The translations under genes were made by a program, and so were the position numbers. The notes below the pieces were generated by a model, which was given only the letters and a program-made list of their open reading frames with translations, was not told where the DNA came from and did no database searches. From contig NZ_CP170547.1 of assembly GCF_042695135.1 (NCBI RefSeq), forward strand, positions 62,001 to 126,000: DNA of 64,000 nucleotides, read 5' to 3'. Position 1 is the stretch's first letter. Each line of letters begins with the position of its first letter. This document shows, piece after piece, positions 1 to 6,963 of this stretch. Source of the DNA: Epilithonimonas sp042695135. Its GTDB lineage: Bacteria; Bacteroidota; Bacteroidia; Flavobacteriales; Weeksellaceae.

Positions 1-601
1 TTGAGTTAGTTCTGTCAGAAGTCCCTTTGAAGGATTCGATGGTTCTGTTAAGATTTGAAAGCAACAACTTGATTTCTCTTCTGTTTTGCTCATCGACAAT
101 TTTGTTTGTGCTAGCTAAAGTAGAATCTAACTTTAATAAGACATTTGACAGCTGATCTTTTACTGGTTTCACCTGTGATGATAGCGAGTTAAGCATCGAT
201 AGCTGATAGTTTCCTTTCAATGTATCGCCATCTTTGGCTGTTTCTCCACCGTAAAATAAGTTGATCTTCATTTCTTTTCCGGACATCAATCCTGGTTCGA
301 AAATCTCTACGGTAGAATTTCTAGAAAACTCGAATGTATCATCAATTGTAAGTTTTACAACGAAAAATAATTTCCCGTCTTTGGCTGTGAGCGGTTTTAT
401 TTCATCTACCTGTCCAACTTTCAGTCCATTAATAGAGACCGGGTTGGAAACAGAAAGTCCTTCAACATTATCATATTTTGCATAGAAAACATTGTCTGTT
501 GTAAAAAGGTTTTTCCCTTTCATAAATTGATACAGTACAACGAAACCTATAATGGCAAAAATAGCTATCAGCCCTGTTTTTAATTCTTTACTTAATTTCA
601 C
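1..601 (-). CDS. MCE/MlaD family protein (5' part, runs off the window)
   Basis: The first about 200 residues of a lipid-trafficking MCE-domain protein, read from a GTG codon at 599-601; the 3' end lies outside the window. The N-terminus is a short cytoplasmic stretch, one membrane segment (about residues 9-26), then YAKYDNVEGLSVSNPVSING and GLKVGQVDEI, the usual start of the MCE beta-barrel. After residue 130 it becomes a helical, coiled region. MlaD-like proteins sit in the inner membrane and, with an ABC permease and ATPase, move phospholipid between membranes. No upstream in-frame ATG is available, so GTG is the best start. The partner ABC genes would be expected downstream, outside this window. 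Confidence 0.85.
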   Translation of the reverse strand, partial: MKLSKELKTGLIAIFAIIGFVVLYQFMKGKNLFTTDNVFYAKYDNVEGLSVSNPVSINGLKVGQVDEIKPLTAKDGKLFFVVKLTIDDTFEFSRNSTVEIFEPGLMSGKEMKINLFYGGETAKDGDTLKGNYQLSMLNSLSSQVKPVKDQLSNVLLKLDSTLASTNKIVDEQNRREIKLLLSNLNRTIESFKGTSDRTNS

Positions 602-670
602 GTTTTGTGGGTTTTACTAATTAGCAAATATATGAATATTGGATTTATAATTGATATAAATAAAAAACAA

Positions 671-696
671 CAAAAGCGACAATTATGCCGCTTTTG
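671..696 (-). terminator. Rho-independent terminator of the PpiD-like gene
   Basis: Inverted repeat CAAAAGCG/CGCTTTTG with a 10-nt loop, 24 nt beyond the stop codon at 720. On the minus strand it is followed by a T-rich run. Confidence 0.75.
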
Positions 697-719
697 CTTA
701 TTCTTAAATAATTTAAAAA

Positions 720-2864
720 TTATTGTTGAACTGTTTTATCCCAAACTTCAATTCTATAATCCTTGATCTTTGCATTATCCTGAAGACTCTTCAGGAACGC
801 TCCTGTAAATTGCTGAGAATTCTGTTGAGTAATAGATTCTGTAATCTGTTTGATATCTCCTGGCAGCTTATTAGTCGTTACTGATTTTTTAACTACTAAA
901 TAAACACCTGTCATCCCTTCTACTGGTTGAGACAATTTGTTAACAGCAACTCCGAATGCAGCACCTGCAACCTTAGGTTCCATTGCACCTACTACAGAAG
1001 GATTGAAAACATTAACGGCAGCGCTTCCTTTTGTTGCACCAAATGCTTTTGCAGCCTGGTCAAGAGAAGCGTATTTTCCTGAATTAATTTTCTCTACAAT
1101 TTTCTTAGCAAGAATTTTATTTTTTACGATTGGCTCTATTTGATCTCTTACAGTTTCCGGATCAGCAAGACCTTCATCCTGTTTTCCTACAACGTAAGCT
1201 ACGATTCTGTCGCCAGTACCGTCTACTGTGAAAATATCTGTATCTCCAATCTCTCTCTTTTTATCAAATGCCCAAGAAATAATGTCTCCATCTTTGTCAG
1301 TTCCAAGTCCTGGAAGTGTTCCCTGGAAACGGCTTACCATTTTTGGGTTTTCAAATTTGTATTTGTTTTTCTCAGCGATATTCTTGAAATCGTTAAAGCT
1401 TTTCCCCTGAGTCTGCTGGATAAATCTTGTAGCTTGAGTAAGAACTTGATTTTCAGTTTTGTCAGAAGCTTTTATATTTTTCGCAAGGTGAGCAATTTTA
1501 TAAGTCATTGCACCGCTTTTCTTATCTTCAACATTGATGATGTGGTATCCAAAAGCTGTTTCCTGCAATCCTGTAGCACCTTTTGCGTTATTTGCCAAGA
1601 AGCTAAGATATCCAGGCGCAAACTGACTTGCCGGTGTTGTCCAACCAACGCTTCCGTTTCTTTCAACAGCGTTTGGCTCGTCAGATAATTTAAGACCATC
1701 TGCAAACTTTGCCGGATCAGCTTTGATTACTACTAATAGACTGTCAGCAATTTTTTTCGCTGCTTCTTTTGTTCTTGTTGCAGTAGATCTTTCTGCACCT
1801 TTGTAAGCAATCAAGATATGTTTTGACAAAGTAGAATCCGAAGCTTTTTTATCCAATAATTTTGAAACTACGTAAAGCGATTGCTCTTTGTAAGGACCAA
1901 AAGTCTGTCCGATAGCTGCCGTTGCAATTTTATCTTTCAACTCAGTTGGCAATTGAGTCGGGCTTACATACTGAGGAATGAAAGGCACATCAGAATTAAG
2001 CTCTACGAACATAGAATCATTCTTGGTATTCTGGAAGTTCTCAGTTCCGTTGGAAGCATCCGTTCCTTTAAGGAAAAGTTTGTTGATTTCGTTAAGTGTT
2101 GCTGCATCATCAGAAGCACTTGGCGCCGCTGGGAAATAAGCATAGGCAATATTTCTGCTGGCTGTAGCTTTGAATCTTGTCGGATGCAATTTGATATAAT
2201 CTGCAAGATCCTGAGTTGTTACTTTTATATTATTTTTCTTAGCAAAATCCAGGTAATCAACTTTTACAAAATCGATGTTTGCCACCTCATCACGGAATTT
2301 CACCATCAATTCAGCTTCCTTTTTGCTGGTTGTGATTCCGGAAGTAATGTTACCAAAAAGCATTCTGGCCATCATTCTGTATTCGATTGCTTTTTTATTT
2401 TTCATCCAGAAATTATAATCGTCCGGACTTTCTGTCTGAGATTTTTCTATTCTGGATTTGAACTCCTGTAATTTAAAATTCCCTTTCTCATCAAAGAATT
2501 GTTGATTCTGAGCGAAAATCGGGTCATATTGCAATTGGCTCCAAAATGTTTCATCTGTAAGCGTAAGACCTGTTTTTTCAAACTGCTGCTTGATCAATTT
2601 TGACTGTACAAGAATCTGCCACGCCTGCTCTTCCAAGCCTTTTGTTGGCTGTCCCTGCTGTTGCGCCTGTTGCTGCATAATGAACAGCTGGTCATTGAAC
2701 TCGTCTCTTGTGATCTCATCCCCATTTACTTTACCCAAAATGTTTGGATTTTTACCAAAAACCTTGTCTATAGTGCCAGGATTTACCAAGAAAGCCAAAA
2801 GTGCTAATGCAATAACTCCTACTAATAGCCACGATCTTTTTCTAATTTCGCCTAAAATTGCCAT
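720..2864 (-). CDS. PpiD/SurA-like periplasmic peptidylprolyl isomerase
   Basis: A 714-residue membrane-anchored foldase that would help outer-membrane and periplasmic proteins leave the Sec channel. It starts with a cytoplasmic tip and one membrane helix (about residues 11-28), followed by a SurA_N-type chaperone region (GKVNGDEITRDEFNDQL and on). A parvulin (PPIC) domain lies at about residues 347-452 and begins SKHILIAYKG; its end is GYHIINVED. A second, degenerate parvulin-like region may follow at about 560-690. Architecture and length fit the SurA N-terminal domain/PpiD proteins of Bacteroidetes. It is a single gene with its own terminator. A degenerate -7 element (TATTTTCG, 2893-2900) lies 29 nt upstream. 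Confidence 0.88.
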   Translation of the reverse strand: MAILGEIRKRSWLLVGVIALALLAFLVNPGTIDKVFGKNPNILGKVNGDEITRDEFNDQLFIMQQQAQQQGQPTKGLEEQAWQILVQSKLIKQQFEKTGLTLTDETFWSQLQYDPIFAQNQQFFDEKGNFKLQEFKSRIEKSQTESPDDYNFWMKNKKAIEYRMMARMLFGNITSGITTSKKEAELMVKFRDEVANIDFVKVDYLDFAKKNNIKVTTQDLADYIKLHPTRFKATASRNIAYAYFPAAPSASDDAATLNEINKLFLKGTDASNGTENFQNTKNDSMFVELNSDVPFIPQYVSPTQLPTELKDKIATAAIGQTFGPYKEQSLYVVSKLLDKKASDSTLSKHILIAYKGAERSTATRTKEAAKKIADSLLVVIKADPAKFADGLKLSDEPNAVERNGSVGWTTPASQFAPGYLSFLANNAKGATGLQETAFGYHIINVEDKKSGAMTYKIAHLAKNIKASDKTENQVLTQATRFIQQTQGKSFNDFKNIAEKNKYKFENPKMVSRFQGTLPGLGTDKDGDIISWAFDKKREIGDTDIFTVDGTGDRIVAYVVGKQDEGLADPETVRDQIEPIVKNKILAKKIVEKINSGKYASLDQAAKAFGATKGSAAVNVFNPSVVGAMEPKVAGAAFGVAVNKLSQPVEGMTGVYLVVKKSVTTNKLPGDIKQITESITQQNSQQFTGAFLKSLQDNAKIKDYRIEVWDKTVQQ

Positions 2865-2965
2865 TTTATATTATATGTTTATAATCAGTGTGCGAAAATA
2901 CATAATTTTAAGAGAATAGGAAAAATTATTTAGAAACATTTGTGAATGTGTGATATAAAATAAAA

Positions 2966-2990
2966 AAAACCTCTAAAAATTAGAGGTTTT
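2966..2990 (-). terminator. Terminator of the sigma factor operon
   Basis: A perfect 10-bp stem AAAACCTCTA/TAGAGGTTTT with a 5-nt loop starts 3 nt after the stop at 2994 and is followed on the minus strand by a T run. Confidence 0.85.
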
Positions 2991-2993
2991 GAT

Positions 2994-3590
2994 TTACTTA
3001 TCATTTTTCTTATCGAGCATTTTGTCCCGCATTTTTCCTTCTGTCTGGAAAAGCGTCAAAACCTGCTGCGGAGTGAGGAGTTTTAAGAATTTATCGGCAT
3101 AAGTTCGTCTGTTATTGAGAAGCTGCTGCCCTACTTCGAAACTTTGGTTGAGGCGTTTTGTTGCTTCTTCATTGGATAAATTTTCAACATTTTTATCAAC
3201 CAGGAATTTTTCCTTAATTTGCTTCTGATTGTTCTGATATTCCGCGTACAATGCTTTAAACTCGTCTTCTTTATCTTTAGAAATATCAAGATCATCAATC
3301 ACAATATTTTCTTTCATTTTTTGCAGAAAAACAGATCTGTCTTTAGCTGACATATTGTTGACAGCTTCCTTTTTCTCCTGCATATTCATCGTTCTCCATT
3401 CAGAAGTTTTAGGAATACTCTGTTGTCTCTGCACGGTTCCAGATGGTGAAAATGAATTTGCAGGACTATTTCTGTATCCGGAGGGTGTGGCTGTTCTCCC
3501 CGCTGTATTTCCTGTAGTCCTTTGCTGTCCGTTAACGGTGTGGCCTGTGGATAATCCGGCAATCAAAATAATTAATAAGAATTTATTCAT
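2994..3590 (-). CDS. Small exported Spy-like helical protein of the sigma operon
   Basis: 198 residues: a signal peptide (MNKFLLIILIAGLSTGHTVNGQ), a Ser/Thr/Arg-rich linker to about residue 65, then an all-helical charged domain with repeated Glu/Lys and the segment LLTPQQVLTLFQTEGKMRDK near the C-terminus. This resembles CpxP/Spy-like periplasmic proteins and the Flavobacteriia proteins annotated as sensors of ECF sigma factors. It is the last gene of a three-gene operon (15 nt after the anti-sigma-like gene). Its likely role, inferred from context only, is to sense envelope stress upstream of the membrane protein. No catalytic motif is seen. Confidence 0.65.
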   Translation of the reverse strand: MNKFLLIILIAGLSTGHTVNGQQRTTGNTAGRTATPSGYRNSPANSFSPSGTVQRQQSIPKTSEWRTMNMQEKKEAVNNMSAKDRSVFLQKMKENIVIDDLDISKDKEDEFKALYAEYQNNQKQIKEKFLVDKNVENLSNEEATKRLNQSFEVGQQLLNNRRTYADKFLKLLTPQQVLTLFQTEGKMRDKMLDKKNDK

Positions 3591-3605
3591 TTTTCTGATT
3601 TTTAA

Positions 3606-4184
3606 TTAATTATACAGATCAAGATATACGTCTTGTTCGCTGTTTTTATCTAAGTCTTTCAACTGATCAGGTGTAAAAGCAGCAAGCACTTTTTCAACTT
3701 CAGCTTCTGGTCTTTTCTTAGTCTCAAAGGCATAATCCTGCATGTCACTATTATTTCTGGTAACTGAAACATTATTTTTCGAATCAGAAGAAGCTAATGC
3801 TGAATGAGATTTCAAATGTTTTGGTTTCGAAATTTCATTCTGAGTTTCTGTCGAAATATTATTTTTTGCTATTAATTCAGTTGATGTCTGCTGAACTGGT
3901 TTTTCAATTTCGTAAACACTATCAACAATTGGTTTTTGCTGCGCAATAGAAACTTCAGGATCATTATTAAAGTTAAAAAATGCAGTCAGACCAGCAATCA
4001 AAACAATTGCAGCTGCAGCCATCCATTTTATATTCAGGGAAAAAACTTTAGCTTCTTTTTTCACCACAACCGGATTTTTTCCAACAGTTTGTGAAATAAC
4101 ATTAGCCTGAATTTTATTGAAGAAATCCTCCGAAGGTTCCGGATATGGCATTTTTCTATTCAGTTTTTCTATATCTATTTTCAT
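3606..4184 (-). CDS. Putative anti-sigma membrane protein
   Basis: 192 residues with a cytoplasmic N-terminus of about 50 residues (PYPEPSEDFFNKIQANVI), one membrane helix (about residues 53-70, WMAAAAIVLIAGLTAFFNF) and a low-complexity periplasmic part ending in PDQLKDLDKNSEQDVYLDLYN. The topology matches anti-sigma factors of ECF systems: N-terminal sigma-binding part inside, sensor part outside. It lies 16 nt downstream of the sigma gene and 15 nt upstream of the Spy-like gene. The zinc-type HxxxCxxC motif of ZAS anti-sigma factors is absent, so the assignment rests on position and topology. Confidence 0.6.
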   Translation of the reverse strand: MKIDIEKLNRKMPYPEPSEDFFNKIQANVISQTVGKNPVVVKKEAKVFSLNIKWMAAAAIVLIAGLTAFFNFNNDPEVSIAQQKPIVDSVYEIEKPVQQTSTELIAKNNISTETQNEISKPKHLKSHSALASSDSKNNVSVTRNNSDMQDYAFETKKRPEAEVEKVLAAFTPDQLKDLDKNSEQDVYLDLYN

Positions 4185-4200
4185 TTCTTTTTATTTTCTA

Positions 4201-4758
4201 TTAAAACTCCTGCGAGTAATTGTCCTTAATATATTGTTCTACTTTGTCTTTAGCGTAATGATAATTCGTTTTCAAAGTCCCGACAGACATATCCAGAATC
4301 TTCGAAATTTCCTCATAAGGCAAATCGTCATAATACCTCAGATTGAACACCAGCTTTTGCTTTTCCGGCAGGGTTTGAATTGCCTTTTGCAAAAAAACCT
4401 GTATTTCTTCTGCATCCTGCCCTGCATTGTCTGCTACCAGATTCTGCATATGATATTCTGCATCCTCGTCGGTCTTTTTCATCCGGTTCATTTTATTGAG
4501 TGCTTGTAAAGCCTCATTCGTGGCAATTCTGTACAACCAGGTGTACAGCTTGCTGTCATTTTTGAACTGATGAATATTCTGATACGCTTTTATAAAGGTA
4601 TCCTGCAAAACATCCTGAGCGCCGTCGTGATCTACTATCAACCGCCGAATATGCCAATAAAGACGACTCTGATAAGCATCCATCATTGCGCGCAAACCCT
4701 TCTCTACCGTTTGTGGTTTAGCGAAGAGATTTACAATTTCCTCATCTTTGAGCTTCAT
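4201..4758 (-). CDS. ECF-type RNA polymerase sigma factor
   Basis: 185 residues with both ECF regions. Region 2 has HDGAQDVLQDTFIKAYQNI and TWLYRIATNEALQALNK, which contact the -10 element and core. Region 4 has LPEKQKLVFNLRYYDDLPYE followed by the helix-turn-helix EEISKILDMSVGTLKTNYHY for -35 recognition. It heads a three-gene minus-strand operon with a membrane anti-sigma-like protein and an exported helical protein, a layout seen for envelope-stress regulons. A perfect -7 element lies 34 nt upstream of the start. Confidence 0.9.
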   Translation of the reverse strand: MKLKDEEIVNLFAKPQTVEKGLRAMMDAYQSRLYWHIRRLIVDHDGAQDVLQDTFIKAYQNIHQFKNDSKLYTWLYRIATNEALQALNKMNRMKKTDEDAEYHMQNLVADNAGQDAEEIQVFLQKAIQTLPEKQKLVFNLRYYDDLPYEEISKILDMSVGTLKTNYHYAKDKVEQYIKDNYSQEF

Positions 4759-4792
4759 TCAGATGTTCGTAGTTTTGATTAAAAAATAAGAC

Positions 4793-4800
4793 CAAAGTTA
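4793..4800 (-). promoter_or_regulatory. -7 promoter element of the sigma operon
   Basis: TAACTTTG on the minus strand is an exact match to the Bacteroidota -7 consensus TAnnTTTG, giving a leader of roughly 27 nt before the ATG at 4758. Confidence 0.55.
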
Positions 4801-4885
4801 AATTATTTTTTGAATTTCTTTGAATAAACCTAAATCTAAAATCGAGCCTTTCCTGATTATAATTAAAATCAAATCATCAAATTCT

Positions 4886-4893
4886 TATATTTG
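4886..4893 (+). promoter_or_regulatory. -7 promoter element just before the DUF2520 gene
   Basis: TATATTTG matches TAnnTTTG exactly and ends only 5 nt before the ATG at 4899, so the transcript would start at or next to the start codon (leaderless or nearly so). Confidence 0.55.
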
Positions 4894-4898
4894 TTCCT

Positions 4899-5648
4899 AT
4901 GAAAACAGTCATTATCGGCTCTGGAAATGTTGCCTATCATTTAGCAAAAGCGTTCACTCAAAATAAAATTAAGGTTCATCAGATCTTTAGTCGTAATGAA
5001 GTTGAACTTGCAAAGATTTCTGAAGAATTCAACATTCCTTATTCAATTGAAAATCTTGAAGATGCTGAACTTTATATCATCGCCGTTTCCGATTCGTCCG
5101 TTGAAAATGTGTCTGAATTAATTAAAAATGAAAATGCACTCGTTGCTCACACTTCTGGTTCTCTTCCAAAAGAAATTCTGAAAGGCAATTACAGAAAAGC
5201 AAGTTTTTATCCATTACAAACCTTTTCAAAAACCAAAGATCTTGATTATTCAAAAATTCCTTTTTTCATTGAAGCTGAAGATCAAATCGACGAAAAATCA
5301 TTGGTAGAATTAGCGTCAATTATTTCCGACAATGTTGAAATTTCTACTTACGAAAAAAGAAAATACATCCATCTTACCGCAGTTTTTGCCTGCAACTTCG
5401 TGAATCATCTGTTTGCCAGAGCAAAAGAAATTTCAGATTCTCAGGATCTTGATTTTAATTATTTTCTCCCCTTAATTAATGAAACTGTTGAAAAAATCCA
5501 TCATCTGGATCCCAAATCTGCTCAAACCGGACCAGCCGTAAGAGGTGACAAGAGAGTCCTGAAACTCCACGAAGAACTGATTAAAAATGAAGAACAACTC
5601 AATATTTACAAGACTCTGAATGAATCAATCAAAAAAATGTATGAGTAA
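4899..5648 (+). CDS. Rossmann-like and DUF2520 domain protein
   Basis: 249 residues. The N-terminal Rossmann domain starts MKTVIIGSGNVAYHLAKAF, a GxGNxA-type NAD(P)-binding loop. The C-terminal DUF2520 helical domain contains FACNFVNHLFARAKE and the Q-T-G-P-A-x-R-G-D motif (QTGPAVRGDKRVLKLH), equivalent to the active region of 6-phosphogluconate dehydrogenase-like and ProC-like proteins. The substrate of this family is not known to me; it is predicted to be a cytosolic NADP-dependent dehydrogenase. It is divergent from the sigma operon and a stand-alone gene. Confidence 0.85.
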   Translation: MKTVIIGSGNVAYHLAKAFTQNKIKVHQIFSRNEVELAKISEEFNIPYSIENLEDAELYIIAVSDSSVENVSELIKNENALVAHTSGSLPKEILKGNYRKASFYPLQTFSKTKDLDYSKIPFFIEAEDQIDEKSLVELASIISDNVEISTYEKRKYIHLTAVFACNFVNHLFARAKEISDSQDLDFNYFLPLINETVEKIHHLDPKSAQTGPAVRGDKRVLKLHEELIKNEEQLNIYKTLNESIKKMYE

Positions 5649-5706
5649 TTCTGTAACATTTTCCTTAATCCTGCACTAATTATTCAGAAACAAAAAGTAA
5701 AACAAT

Positions 5707-6606
5707 ATGAAATCTCTCAAAAAATTATTTATTCTTCCAATTTTGTTATTCGGAACGATGGTATTTGCACAGGAAACTGCGAATCGTTTTTTCTATGAAT
5801 TAAGCTTTAAGCCCAAAAAAGATTCAGCGAAAATTGATAAGGTGATGGCTACGCTCGACATCGTAAAAGACAAATCCATCTATCAGGATTTTACAATTAC
5901 TGCACAGGATTCTATCATAAAAATTGCTGTGGAAGAAATGCAGAAAACAAAAGCCTGGAAAGACCTGTCAAAATCTATAAAAATGCCAAAATTTTCTTTC
6001 AAGATTTACAAAATATATCCTGATATGAAAGAGCAATACGTTGACAGAATCAGCAAAAACCTTTTCGCTTACGAAGAGTCCATAAAATTCGACTGGAAAA
6101 TTCTTTCTGATAAAGAAAAAATTGGAGAATACAATACGCAAAAAGCAACCACTGAGTTTGGCGGCAGAAAATGGACGGCCTGGTTCTCGACTGATCTTCC
6201 TTTTCAGGACGGTCCATATAAATTCTACGGATTACCGGGACTTATTGTAAAAATTGAGGATGAAGGTAAAAACTATTCCTGGTTATTATCGGGAAATAAA
6301 ACGGTAAAGGACTGGAAAGAATTCTCTTATGTAGAAAATTTGCAGGCGCAGTCGGGAATGGTAAGTAATGAGAAAAAAATAATTCCGAAAGACAAGTTTG
6401 ACAAAGCTTACACCGCTTACAAACAAGACCCGATGGCAGAATGGCGGGCTCAGGTTCCGCAAAATATGCTGTCTATGAAAATGCCTGGAAGTGATGTCAC
6501 CATCGGAGAAATGATGAAGAATCAAGAAAAAATCGCAAAAGATTTCTTCAATGCCAATGACAATCCTATAGAACTGCCAGTTGTTGCAGACAAAAAGAAA
6601 AAATAA
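5707..6606 (+). CDS. GLPGLI family exported protein
   Basis: 299 residues with a signal peptide (MKSLKKLFILPILLFGTMVFAQ) and the family signature in FYGLPGLIVKIEDEGKNYSW, preceded by the typical W-T-A-W-F-S-T-D-L-P-F-QDGPYKF segment. GLPGLI proteins are common in Flavobacteriia, exported, and of unknown function. The family is often found near TonB-dependent transport or porphyrin genes, but here its neighbours (DUF2520 gene and feoAB) give no clear link. A Lys-rich tail ends the protein and a strong terminator follows. Confidence 0.88.
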   Translation: MKSLKKLFILPILLFGTMVFAQETANRFFYELSFKPKKDSAKIDKVMATLDIVKDKSIYQDFTITAQDSIIKIAVEEMQKTKAWKDLSKSIKMPKFSFKIYKIYPDMKEQYVDRISKNLFAYEESIKFDWKILSDKEKIGEYNTQKATTEFGGRKWTAWFSTDLPFQDGPYKFYGLPGLIVKIEDEGKNYSWLLSGNKTVKDWKEFSYVENLQAQSGMVSNEKKIIPKDKFDKAYTAYKQDPMAEWRAQVPQNMLSMKMPGSDVTIGEMMKNQEKIAKDFFNANDNPIELPVVADKKKK

Positions 6607-6610
6607 ATTA

Positions 6611-6641
6611 AAAACCGGGAAATTTTACTTCCCGGTTTTTT
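6611..6641 (+). terminator. Terminator after the GLPGLI gene
   Basis: 10-bp stem AAAACCGGGA/TCCCGGTTTT with a T run directly after, 5 nt beyond the stop codon. Confidence 0.88.
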
Positions 6642-6680
6642 TATGATTAAAATCCTTATTTAGATTAATTTAAAACAAGC

Positions 6681-6688
6681 TATATTTG
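6681..6688 (+). promoter_or_regulatory. -7 promoter element of feoA-feoB
   Basis: TATATTTG, exact match to TAnnTTTG, 20 nt upstream of the TTG taken as the feoA start. No Fur-box-like palindrome was obvious next to it. Confidence 0.5.
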
Positions 6689-6708
6689 CAATTCTAAAAC
6701 GATGAATT

Positions 6709-6963
6709 TTGCAAAATAAACATATTGATAAATTGTGCTGCTTTCCTAAGAATAAATTGGGGAAGATCACAGGTTATGACAATGATAATCTGCAGATGCC
6801 TACAAAAATTCTGGAAATGGGACTTCTTCCGGAAACCTCTTTTCAGGTTCTCTATCAGGCACCTTTTGGAGGTCCGCTTTACATAGAATATGGTTCTGAG
6901 AAGACAAAAGTAGCATTGCGGGAAGAGGAAGCAAAATTCATCAAGGTAGAAGTTTTGGGATAA
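6709..6963 (+). CDS. feoA: Ferrous iron transport protein A
   Basis: 84-residue SH3-like FeoA protein: FPKNKLGKITGYDNDN, then LEMGLLPETSFQVLYQAPFG and GGPLYIEYGSEKTKVALREE, the usual FeoA core. It supports the FeoB ferrous-iron channel at the inner membrane. It overlaps feoB by one base (TAATG), so the two are translationally coupled. The start is uncertain: the open frame begins with TTG at 6709, whereas an ATG at 6702 in another frame gives only five codons. One T fewer in the run TTTT at 6707-6710 would join that ATG to feoA (MNLQNKH...). Confidence 0.85.
   Translation: MQNKHIDKLCCFPKNKLGKITGYDNDNLQMPTKILEMGLLPETSFQVLYQAPFGGPLYIEYGSEKTKVALREEEAKFIKVEVLG

Noticed and set aside
1140..2471. 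Plus-strand frames of 182 and 196 codons (1140-1688 and 1881-2471)
   Set aside because: They lie antisense inside the PpiD-like gene and have unlikely composition (many Cys, Phe and Ser).
4117..4509. Plus-strand 130-codon frame across the sigma and anti-sigma genes
   Set aside because: Antisense shadow with no homology-like motifs.
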